Notes under the pieces: generated by a model | Databases searched by the model: none | Told to the model about the DNA's origin: nothing | Seen by the model: only the letters and a program-made list of their open reading frames with translations | Made by a program: the position numbers and the translations under genes | DNA from: Ardenticatenales bacterium | GTDB taxonomy: Bacteria > Chloroflexota > Anaerolineae > Promineifilales > Promineifilaceae | Length of the DNA: 64,000 nt | Direction of reading: 5' to 3' | Assembly (NCBI GenBank): GCA_020634515.1 | Contig: JACKBL010000008.1 | Location: 62,001-126,000, forward strand | In this document: piece by piece, positions 8,001 through 15,032 of the stretch | Layout: each line of letters starts with the position of its first letter | Numbering within the stretch: position 1 is the first letter of the stretch

Positions 8001-10765
8001 CGGGAGGGGTTGTCCACTTCGCCCGGCGCTGCCGTGACGACGCCCTCTACCAACACGAGTTGCCCGTTGTAGGGGGAAGCATCGTCGGCGGCGGGGTCAT
8101 CCACCATCTGGATGTCGTAAATGGTGACGGCGGCGGCTACGTAGGTGGCCGCGCTGTCGCTATTGTTGGCCGGATTGTCTCCGGCCAGGTCCGTGCTGAC
8201 GCTGGCCTGATTGGTGAGTACCGCGCCATTGGCCTGGGTGATGTCCAGGGTGGCGGTGAGTTGGAAGGTGGTGGTGGTGATGGCGGGTAGGTCGGGTAGG
8301 GACCAGACGTAGACGCCGGGGGCGGGATTGGTGGGAACCACGCCGCTGTTATCGCTGACGTAGCTGACGTCGGTGGGGAGGGTGTCCGTGAGGACGACGG
8401 TGGTGGCTGCCATGTCCGCGTCGTTCGCCAGCGTGAGGTCATAGACCAGCACGCTGCCCGGCGCGGACCCCACGGCCTGCGGACCGGTCTTAATCAGGGC
8501 CAGGTCGCCGCCGATGGGGCAGTTGTTCGCGCCGCCGGGTGTGGGGAGGGCCTGGATATATGTGTTCGTATTCCGTTGACCGCCGGCGCCATTGGGGCAG
8601 CGTTGATTGGCGTCGTTGTCCTTGTCTCCGGCCCCGTTTTCGTTGACTTGTGGCTGCCCCGGATTGAGCAGCGTGAGCAGGCCGGGATCGTCGGCATCGT
8701 CGGTGTCGTAGACAATGGCGTCTACCAGGTTGGTTGTGGTCACGGGCGTGCCGTTGGGGAAGTCGGTGGCGTCGCCAAGGTAAAGCGCCGCTGCGTCTTG
8801 TCCGTTTTGCAGCCAGAAGGTTTGGGTGACGGTGATGTCGGCGTCAATAATGCCGCTGCCGCCGATGACGAAGTAGCCATCCGCATCCGTCGTATAACCA
8901 TCCAGGTCGAAAACGGGCGAGTATGAGGTGTCGTTGCTGCCGTTGTAGAGGACGACGACGAGGCCATCCAGCGGGGTGTTGCCCTGGCCACCGTCGTACA
9001 GTTCGATGAATTCTGTTGTTTCGTCGCCGGCCATGTCCGCGTCTAGTTCATTGATAACCAGATTGGGGAGTAGGGCGATGTCTGTGTCGCTACGTGGTTC
9101 AAGTTTGTAGTTGCCGAAGCTGTAGTAGCCGATGCCGCGCAGGTAGGCGTAGGTGTCGCCGTTTTGCGGCGTGTAGGTCAGGTTGCCGTCGTTGCCGCCC
9201 AGATCGTCGGCGCGGGCCACGCCGCTGCCATCGTCGAAATGCCATTCGCCATTGCCCAGGTCATCGTCGGTGACGGTGGCCTGGTTGAATTCGACGAGGA
9301 CGCCTTCCCACTGTTCGGCAACAGTTGGATTGTTGTCGAGGAAGTCGCCGGTGGTCAAGATTGCCGGTTCTGGCGCGGGAACGGTGTCCAGTACTTCTAC
9401 TGACCAGGGATCGTTGCTCAAGTTGAGTTCGGTGAGGCCGAAGTATTCGGAGACGGTTCCTATGACGCGCACGTGTGTGCCTTCGGGGGCCACGAGGCCG
9501 CCGAAACTGCTGCTCCGGAATACGGGGACGCCGCTCCAGGGGCCGCCTGCGGCGTCTTGCATGACGAAGAGGCGGGAGGGGTTGTCGATTTCGCCGGGGG
9601 CGGCGGTGACGACGCCTTCGACGATGACGATTTGTCCGTTGTAGGGGGAAGCGTCGTCCGCTGCCGGGTCGGCTACGGTTTGGATGTCGTAGATGGTGAC
9701 GGCGGCGGCTGCGTAGGTGTCGGCGCTGTCGCTGTTGTTGCCGGCATCGTCGCCGACCAGGCTGGTGCTGACGTTGGCTTGATTGGTGAGTATGGCACCA
9801 TTGGCCTGGGTGATGTCCAGGGTGGCGGTGAGTTGGAAGGTGGTGGTGGTGATGGCGGGCAGGTCGGGTAGGGACCAGACGTAGACGCCGGGGGCGGGAT
9901 TGGTGGGAACCACGCCGCTGTTATCGCTGACGTAGCTGACGGATGCCGGCAATGTATCCGTCAAAACGAGCGCGGAAGCAGATGTGCCCGCCTCGTTGAT
10001 CAACGTGATGTCATAGACCAGCAGGCTGCCGGGGGTGGATTCCACGGCCACGGGGCCTGTTTTCACCAGGGCGAGGTCGCCGGAGACGGGGCAGTTGTTG
10101 GCGCTGCCTGGGGTGGGCGTGGCCTGGATGTAGGCGTAGGTGTTGCGCGCACCGCCGCCGCCATCGGGGCAGCGTTGGCTGGCGTCGAATATGCCGTTGC
10201 CCGCGCCATTTTCGTTGACTTGTGGCTGCCCCGGATTGAGCAGCGTGAGCAGGCCGGGGTCGTCGGCATCGTCGGTGTCGTAGACGAGGGCGTCAATGAG
10301 GTTGGTGGTGGTGATGGGCGTGCCGGCGGGGAAGTCGGCGGCGTCTCCGTAGTAGAGTGCGGTGGCGTCTGCTCCGTTTTGCAGCCAGGAAGTGCCGGCA
10401 TAATAGAGATCAGCCTCAGGTACACTGCCAATGACAAAATAGCCATCAGCATCGGTGGCGTAGCCGTCCAAATCAAAGATGGGCGTGTATGCCGTATCGC
10501 TGGACCCGTTAAACAAGACGAGGACGAGTCCATCCAGCGGTGTGCTGCCACTGCCGCCGTCGTACAGTTCTATAAACTCGGCGGCGTCGGTTCCGTCCTG
10601 GTCGGCATCCAGTTCGTTAATGAGGACGGGGATGCCTTGAGAGACGGCCGGTTGCGCGGCGCTGGTTTTGAAGGTCAGGGCCGTGGATAGGCCCAGGAGC
10701 AGCAGGACGCCCAGGAAGAGAGCGAAGCTGCCGCGCCACAGTGATCGTGTGCGAATGCTATTCAT
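5024..10765 (-). CDS. Giant secreted multidomain nuclease (LTD, DUF11, EEP domains)
   Basis: A protein of 1913 residues. A signal peptide or anchor occupies residues 8-37. Two near-identical blocks of 524 residues follow (about 47-570 and 571-1094). Each has a lamin-tail-like domain (INELDAD...EFIELYDGG), a DUF11 repeat and an OB-like domain (DASPYNGQ...FVMQDAAGG). Then come another DUF11, another OB-like domain (DIQGAGHVSPFNG) and an endonuclease/exonuclease/phosphatase domain with TMNVENL, LQEVQDN (catalytic Glu), VNHFNSK, GDLNDF and TDHDQV. A last DUF11 and the tail FLPIMAGKP close the protein. This is the architecture of ExeM/NucH-type extracellular DNases. Likely roles are phosphate or nucleotide scavenging from extracellular DNA and biofilm turnover. 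The start ATG follows GGAGG. Long plus-strand ORFs here are antisense shadows. Confidence 0.88.
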   Translation of the reverse strand: MNSIRTRSLWRGSFALFLGVLLLLGLSTALTFKTSAAQPAVSQGIPVLINELDADQDGTDAAEFIELYDGGSGSTPLDGLVLVLFNGSSDTAYTPIFDLDGYATDADGYFVIGSVPEADLYYAGTSWLQNGADATALYYGDAADFPAGTPITTTNLIDALVYDTDDADDPGLLTLLNPGQPQVNENGAGNGIFDASQRCPDGGGGARNTYAYIQATPTPGSANNCPVSGDLALVKTGPVAVESTPGSLLVYDITLINEAGTSASALVLTDTLPASVSYVSDNSGVVPTNPAPGVYVWSLPDLPAITTTTFQLTATLDITQANGAILTNQANVSTSLVGDDAGNNSDSADTYAAAAVTIYDIQTVADPAADDASPYNGQIVIVEGVVTAAPGEIDNPSRLFVMQDAAGGPWSGVPVFRSSSFGGLVAPEGTHVRVIGTVSEYFGLTELNLSNDPWSVEVLDTVPAPEPAILTTGDFLDNNPTVAEQWEGVLVEFNQATVTDDDLGNGEWHFDDGSGVARADDLGGNDGNLTYTPQNGDTYAYLRGIGYYSFGNYKLEPRSDTDIALLPNLVINELDADMAGDETTEFIELYDGGQGNTPLDGLVVVLYNGSNDTSYSPVFDLDGYTTDADGYFVIGGSGIIDADITVTQTFWLQNGQDAAALYLGDATDFPNGTPVTTTNLVDAIVYDTDDADDPGLLTLLNPGQPQVNENGAGDKDNDANQRCPNGAGGQRNTNTYIQALPTPGGANNCPIGGDLALIKTGPQAVGSAPGSVLVYDLTLANDADMAATTVVLTDTLPTDVSYVSDNSGVVPTNPAPGVYVWSLPDLPAITTTTFQLTATLDITQANGAVLTNQASVSTDLAGDNPANNSDSAATYVAAAVTIYDIQMVDDPAADDASPYNGQLVLVEGVVTAAPGEVDNPSRLFVMQDAAGGPWSGVPVFRSGGFGGLVAPEGTVVRVLGTVSEYNGLTELNLGTTPWAVDVLGAVSPLDAEMLSTAAFDDVDAAISEQWEGVLIAFHDATVTDDDLGFGEWHFDDGSGVARADDLGGNDGNLTYLPQNGDHYGFIRGIGYYSFGNYKLEPRSDADVGLQAAAPEISKAAPVLVAPGTLFTYTITVDNGLGYDLTDAVITDIVPANVAFAYANDAGSYDGSLVTWNLGTLPTYSSVSVSFAVTATEGVGTVTNDQYAVSAGNFITATSGAPVVTLIGGELNIHDIQGAGHVSPFNGIMVTGIDGIVTVVDNNGFYLQEAQGSADSDPATSEAIYVYTGSAPGVQVGDAVTVDGTVNEYYPGGISAGNLPTTELDATNVTVDSSGNPLPLETIIGSGGRIPPDMIIDNDTNGYVEEGTVFDPDEDGLDFYESLEGMLVQVNNALIVGATSGFGEIGVVSNDGAYASGLTNRGGIAIQADDFNPERILIDDALTPDPPQVSVGQSFTTPVIGVMSYSFGNFKLLNFEPLPATTGTLDLETTTPGADDELTIATMNVENLDPGDAATKFDGLADRIVNHMLSPDIIGLQEVQDNNGATNDGTVDASDTYQALIDAIAAAGGPTYDFRDIAPEDNMDGGQPGGNIRVGFLFNPARVSFVDRPGGDANTATDVVAGDNGPELTYSPGRIDPTNAAFDDSRKPLAGEFLFNGETVIVIVNHFNSKGGDQPLFGRVQPPERASEVQRHAQATVVNAFVDDILALETTARVAVVGDLNDFDFSETLDVLRGASDGDVVLHNLVSDLPQAERYTYVYDSNGQVLDHVLASPGLYDALTFVDIVHTNAEYPADSRVTDHDQVLGRFSIPGEPELHIAKFVELPNDPVQPGDVVTFTIILSNTGYADAEDVLVTDLIPEGLICGDIMETVIVPASNDLVIIRFTAEVADNTWDMTITNTASYTHSSGSGSASVSLTVGPQTFFQLFLPIMAGKP
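7484..10627 (-). repeat. Internal direct duplication of 1572 bp
   Basis: The two in-frame blocks 9056-10627 and 7484-9055 of the nuclease gene are offset by exactly 1572 bases (524 codons). Long stretches are almost identical at DNA level, for example 8231-8369 and 9803-9941. The near-identity points to recent duplication or ongoing gene conversion. Confidence 0.85.
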
Positions 10766-10870
10766 GTTGCCTCCTTTGCATACGTGAATTGTTGGATGCG
10801 CGAATTGTAGCTGCCCGCCATTCGGAAAAGGGAAGTGCGCGGATTGATGGTCCGGCGCCGTTCAAGAAAG

Positions 10871-10907
10871 AAAAAGCCTGGTTCCGTCAATCGAAACCAG
10901 GCTTTTT
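10871..10907 (-). terminator. Terminator after the lamin-tail protein gene
   Basis: A 13-bp perfect stem, AAAAAGCCTGGTT and AACCAGGCTTTTT, with an 11-base loop. It lies just past the stop of the minus-strand gene ending at 10920, and on that strand it is followed by T residues within the stem. Confidence 0.85.
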
Positions 10908-10919
10908 CCAGATCAAGCC

Positions 10920-13103
10920 CTACGGTTCCAGGCCAAGTGGCTCAATGACCGGGCTGTTGGTGAACTGGAGGTGGAGCGCGTCAATGTTGCCTACGAGACC
11001 GCTGCCGGCGCCGTTCCAGAAGAAGACGATGTTTTGGCAGGAGGTGTTGGTTCCGAGCGAGCCGGGCACGCAGTAGATGATGTCGTCTCCGCCTACTACC
11101 GGGCCGGTTTGTCCCAGCGGGCTGAGGTAAATGTAGGTGTTGGCGGGGTTCACCCAGGCGGCGGAGATGTCCTGGTTGGGGCTTTGGTCATAGCCGACGT
11201 CGGAGCCGTCGAAGTAAAGCTGCCAGGAGCCGCTGGTATTTTGGCCGAACTGGGTGGGGATAAAGGCGATCAGGTCTTCATCTTCACCCGTGAGGCCGCC
11301 GGTGACGGTGAAGGCATCGCTGGTGCTCATGAGCAGAACGCCGGAGGGTGCCACGCTGAGGGCGTCCACGTTTTCGCCGGCGGTATCCAGCCCGACGTCG
11401 GAGCCGTCAAAGATGAAGATGAAATTGCCGGCCGTATTGCTGCCCAAAGAGGTGGGGATGAACATGACGAGGTCGGCGTTGGCGACTGGGCCGATGTTGG
11501 GGACGTTGGTCGTCGCCGCGAAGCTCATGATCAGGCGACCACTGGGGAGGAAGAGCAGGGCATCAATATCCACCGTGTTCGCCAGCCCCACATCGGAGCC
11601 ATCAAACAGCATGGCCCAGAAGCCGCCTGCCTGGTCATAGAGAATGACGTCTTCCGTGCCATAGGTGAGCTGGCCGACCGTACCGGCGCTGTCGGCGCTG
11701 AGGTAAATACGTGCCGTCGAGGGGGCAGGCGTAGCCGTGGGGGTGGGCGTGGGGGTGTTGGTCGCCGTCGCGGTGGGCGTGGGGGTGGCCGAGCCGTCGC
11801 AGTTGGTGTCGTTGGCGGTGTTCGCTTCACCCGGCGTGATGCAGCGTGGCGAAAGGTCTACGTTGTTCTGGTGTGTGTCCACGCCATCGGGATAGCGGGA
11901 GATGCCCAACTGGACGATGGCGGAGTTGTCTTCCAGGCCGATGCCTGACCCTTCCGTATAGGGAGCGGCGGTATCGCCTTCGTAGCTGACGGCATCGAAG
12001 ACCTGATTGTTAATTGTCCAGCGGATGGCAACGGCGTCGGGCGCGCCATTCTGGATCAGGTTGGTGTCCGGGGTTACGTCAAAGTCGCAGTTGGCGACCA
12101 TGTTGGCGTCGGCACAAATGACGTAGTAATCCCCGGCAGCCAGGGAAACGGGGGGGAGGGCGTATGTCAGGTAGGGTAGTCCGTCGGAGCCATTCACCAG
12201 TTCCAGCGTGTACTCGGAGAGGTCGATGGCGCTGCCGCCGACGTTCTTCAGTTCCACGAATTCCGCCATGTCGGTTCCTGCCTGGTCGTAGTCGATCTCG
12301 TTAATGATCAGCGGCGAGCCGGCGACAATGGGCGTGGGGGTGGGGCCGGCGGGGGTGGCGGTGGGGGTAGGGGTGGATGTGGCGGTGGCGGTGGGGGTGG
12401 GGGTGCTGCCGTCGGATGTGGGGGTGGGGGTGGGTGTGCCGTCGCAGAACATGTTGTCGGCGGTGTTGGCCGCGCCGGGCGTGTTGCAGCGGTAGCTGAG
12501 GTCGATGTTGTTCTGGTCGCTGTCAGTGCCGTCGGGGTAGCGGGAAATGCCGGCATTGATCTCCGAACCCGTATCAATCAGACCCACGCCAGAGCCTTCG
12601 GTGTAGGGTGCGCCGGTGTCGCCTTCGTAGCTGACGGCTTCGATAACGACGGTGTCCAGGGTGATGGCAACGGCATCCGGTGCGCCATTCTGGATCAGGT
12701 TGGTGTCTGGGCTGATGTCCAGGTCACAGTTGGGGACGGTGGCGGCGTTGGCGCAGATGACATAATAATCACCGTCGGGAAGGGAGAATGCCGGCAAATC
12801 AATAGTCAGATACACACTTGGTCCCGAACCATTGACGAGTTCAACCTGGTAGGGGTCCAGGTCCAGCGCCGCGCCGCTAACATTCTTCAGTTCAATATAC
12901 TCAGCCGCGTCCGTTCCCGGTTGATCATAGTCGATTTCATTGATCACCAGCACGCTGGTAGACTGAACTCCCTGAGGTGAACGAGATTCCGCGGAACGCG
13001 CCGCGGCATTAGAGGTTGACAGAATGAAAATGGTGATGACGAGAAGCAGGAAGCCAGCAATAGCCACGGCTTCTCTCGTAACAAAGATTGGTTTCACGCG
13101 CAT
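10920..13103 (-). CDS. Secreted protein with two lamin-tail domains and DGSDVG repeats
   Basis: The ORF extends further upstream, but I place the start at the ATG 13101-13103 because GGAGGG lies eight bases before it and a clear signal anchor follows (AVAIAGFLLLVITIFIL). The product has 727 residues. Two lamin-tail domains (VINEIDYDQPGTD...EYIELKNVSG and IINEIDYDQAGTD...EFVELKNVGG) are each followed by Thr/Pro linkers. The C-terminal part of about 250 residues has four repeats built around FDGSDVGL, with FIPTSLG and ISA/DAL elements, suggesting a beta-propeller. No enzyme motif is visible. It shares the lamin-tail theme with the neighbouring nuclease and probably acts at the cell surface. Confidence 0.8.
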   Translation of the reverse strand: MRVKPIFVTREAVAIAGFLLLVITIFILSTSNAAARSAESRSPQGVQSTSVLVINEIDYDQPGTDAAEYIELKNVSGAALDLDPYQVELVNGSGPSVYLTIDLPAFSLPDGDYYVICANAATVPNCDLDISPDTNLIQNGAPDAVAITLDTVVIEAVSYEGDTGAPYTEGSGVGLIDTGSEINAGISRYPDGTDSDQNNIDLSYRCNTPGAANTADNMFCDGTPTPTPTSDGSTPTPTATATSTPTPTATPAGPTPTPIVAGSPLIINEIDYDQAGTDMAEFVELKNVGGSAIDLSEYTLELVNGSDGLPYLTYALPPVSLAAGDYYVICADANMVANCDFDVTPDTNLIQNGAPDAVAIRWTINNQVFDAVSYEGDTAAPYTEGSGIGLEDNSAIVQLGISRYPDGVDTHQNNVDLSPRCITPGEANTANDTNCDGSATPTPTATATNTPTPTPTATPAPSTARIYLSADSAGTVGQLTYGTEDVILYDQAGGFWAMLFDGSDVGLANTVDIDALLFLPSGRLIMSFAATTNVPNIGPVANADLVMFIPTSLGSNTAGNFIFIFDGSDVGLDTAGENVDALSVAPSGVLLMSTSDAFTVTGGLTGEDEDLIAFIPTQFGQNTSGSWQLYFDGSDVGYDQSPNQDISAAWVNPANTYIYLSPLGQTGPVVGGDDIIYCVPGSLGTNTSCQNIVFFWNGAGSGLVGNIDALHLQFTNSPVIEPLGLEP

Positions 13104-13404
13104 GGAATATCCCTCCAAACTGTCCTGTGAGTTGCCAGAAAACGCCAACATTATACCACGACCGGTACACAATTGAGTGACACCAGGTGCCTCCAGTCGT
13201 GTTTGGCCTGAAAATGCTCCCTGCCTTACCACGAAAATATAGTAGTCAGAAAGCAGCAAACACGCAAACAGCGGCAAATGTTGATTAACGGAACGTAAAC
13301 ACCGGGTCAGTGCCGTGACTGCCAATCTCCACGGTGTCAACAAGAACTCTTGCGCCCTTAGGACTGACGATGAAATAAAGTGCGGAATTGCATCGTCAGT
13401 TTGA

Positions 13405-13554
13405 AGGAACGGTAAGGAAACAACTTCGTCGTCTTATCTAATTCCCGTTCCTGAGGGCGCATCCGTTAAAAAAGGCTTCGCTCGGGAATGGACGGATGCG
13501 CTGGAAGGGTTCTGATGTATTGGAAGGCCAAAAGTTCATTCCAAGCGAACCCTT
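13405..13554. repeat. Composite triple-palindrome element
   Basis: Three successive inverted repeats: AGGAACGG (13405) with CCGTTCCT (13445), GCGCATCCGT (13457) with ACGGATGCGC (13492), and AAGGGTTC (13505) with GAACCCTT (13547). The last two modules recur together at 51450-51538 (reverse orientation) and, diverged, in the tandem repeat at 57701-57885. A dispersed element family. Confidence 0.8.
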
Positions 13555-13568
13555 AGATACATTTCTCA

Positions 13569-13596
13569 TTGTCAAGACCTTAGAACGCAGTATAAT
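13569..13596 (+). promoter_or_regulatory. Sigma70-type promoter of the S1-like gene
   Basis: TTGTCA at 13569-13574 and TATAAT at 13591-13596 are separated by 16 bases. The S1-like gene starts 38 bases past the -10 box. Confidence 0.75.
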
Positions 13597-13634
13597 TTGT
13601 ATAGCCTACAAAAGGTGAAGAACGAAAAGAGGTT

Positions 13635-14816
13635 ATGGATAACTTGGACGATCAAACGCAACCAGAAATGATTGACATGGGGCACCCCATGGATTTTCTC
13701 CTATCGGAAGACTTCAACCTGGGGATTCCTACCATCGGGGAAGTCCGTATCGGCACCGTTGTCGCCCACCGCAATAATGCGATCATGGTCGACATTGGGG
13801 CCAAATCGGAAGGCTTCATCAACCTGACCGATTTAGAAAAGATGGATGATGCTACCTGGGCCAAACTGGCCGTGGGCAACGAAATCCCCGTCTACGTGCT
13901 GAACCCGGAGGACAAGAATGGCAACATTATTCTTTCCTACAGCAAAGCCGTAGAGGAGCAGGATTGGGAGCACGCCCAACAACTTCACGACTCGCAGGAT
14001 GCCTTTGAATGCAAAATAATTGGATTCAACAAAGGTGGCCTCCTCACGCGTGTCGGACAGGTACGTGGTTTCTTGCCCTCTTCGCAGTTGAATATAAGTC
14101 GCCAGATGCGCAATGCGGCCAGCGAAGACGCCATGCGACCCTATGTGGGCAAGACAATTCACGTCAAGGTCATTGAAGTTGATCGCAGCCGCAACCGCCT
14201 TATCTTGTCCGAGCGGGCCGCGATGAAAGAGATGCGCGCCGCCAAACGTACCCAACTCCTCGACTCAATCCAGGAAGGCCAGACCCTTATCGGGCGTGTC
14301 GTCAACCTGGCCGACTTTGGGGCCTTTGTGGACATTGGCGGCATGGAAGGTTTGGTGCACGTTTCCGAATTAAGTTGGAAACGACAGGCCCGGCCGGCCG
14401 ATGTCGTCAAGGTGGGAGACGAAGTGCGCGTCTACGTTCTCAGCGTGGACCAGAAGCGGCAGCGCGTAGCTCTTAGCATGAAGCGACTGGAGCCTGATCC
14501 CTGGTCTTTAATCGAACAGCGTTATCAGGTCGGCCAACTGGTAGAGGCTACCATTACCAAGCTAACGGACTATGGCGCGTTTGCTCGTCTGGCGGACGAC
14601 GATTACGATTTCGAGGGCCTTATCCATATTTCGGAAATGGCACAAGATCGCATCAAGCATCCTAACCAGGTTGTCCATCGGTCACAGGTCGTGACTGCTC
14701 GGATCATTCGCATTGCCCCCGAACAAAAACAAATAGGACTCAGCCTGAAACAGGTGGCGTCGGACAAGTACATGGATGCCGATCTGGCCTGGGGTAGTAC
14801 GATTGAAGAAGAATAA
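13635..14816 (+). CDS. rpsA: 30S ribosomal protein S1 homologue, four S1 domains
   Basis: A protein of 393 residues with four S1 RNA-binding domains in a row. They begin near GEVRIGTVVAHRNN, AFECKIIGFNKGG, GQTLIGRVVNLADFGAFVDIG and GQLVEATITKLTDYGAFARL. The third has the classical GLVHVSELSW and the fourth GLIHISEM. The enterobacterial protein has six domains; four is usual for Gram-positive-like and Chloroflexota forms. It probably helps load mRNA on the 30S subunit. The ATG start at 13635 follows AAGAGGTT, and a good promoter lies just upstream, so the gene is probably monocistronic. A hairpin at 14847-14875 separates it from clpC. Confidence 0.9.
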   Translation: MDNLDDQTQPEMIDMGHPMDFLLSEDFNLGIPTIGEVRIGTVVAHRNNAIMVDIGAKSEGFINLTDLEKMDDATWAKLAVGNEIPVYVLNPEDKNGNIILSYSKAVEEQDWEHAQQLHDSQDAFECKIIGFNKGGLLTRVGQVRGFLPSSQLNISRQMRNAASEDAMRPYVGKTIHVKVIEVDRSRNRLILSERAAMKEMRAAKRTQLLDSIQEGQTLIGRVVNLADFGAFVDIGGMEGLVHVSELSWKRQARPADVVKVGDEVRVYVLSVDQKRQRVALSMKRLEPDPWSLIEQRYQVGQLVEATITKLTDYGAFARLADDDYDFEGLIHISEMAQDRIKHPNQVVHRSQVVTARIIRIAPEQKQIGLSLKQVASDKYMDADLAWGSTIEEE

Positions 14817-14846
14817 TCTGACGGTAGTCGGATTCTAGCTATACAG

Positions 14847-14875
14847 GTGCGACGCACTCTCGCAGTGTGTCGCAC
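14847..14875. terminator. Hairpin between rpsA and clpC
   Basis: GTGCGACGCACT (14847-14858) pairs with AGTGTGTCGCAC (14864-14875), 12 bp with one mismatch and a five-base loop. There is no T run, so it could be a weak terminator or an mRNA structure ahead of clpC. Confidence 0.45.
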
Positions 14876-15032
14876 TGTGGGGGACTGAATAGTTACCGCG
14901 CCTGATTCCGTCAGATTCAAGGAGGCATGGCGCCGGGATTGAGGCGCATTCTCTGGCGGCGTGGGGAACCTGCTCCGCCGCTGCTCCAGCAAATTGGCGA
15001 CTTCCGTTCTGCAATCAAAGAGGTGATAAACT

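Larger units (their letters stand above)
13104..13634. other. Divergent intergenic region with repeats and promoter
   Basis: The spacer lies between the minus-strand lamin-tail gene and the plus-strand S1-like gene. It holds the composite palindromic element at 13405-13554 and a promoter at 13569-13596. The part from 13104 to 13404 shows no gene and no clear repeat; it must contain the promoter of the lamin-tail gene, but I cannot place it. Confidence 0.5.

Noticed and set aside
4955..8290. Long plus-strand open frames of 428 and 680 codons
   Set aside because: They lie antisense to the large nuclease gene, which has clear domains, a signal peptide and a ribosome site. Their translations are low-complexity (rich in V, G, R, H) as expected from antisense GC-rich DNA.
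12308..12577. GGGGGTGGGGGTG-type repeats as a possible G-quadruplex array or regulatory repeat
   Set aside because: They encode the Thr/Pro linker (TPTPTATAT) of the lamin-tail protein; the same codon pattern occurs in other linkers at 4261-4420, 11731-11800 and 27390-27520.
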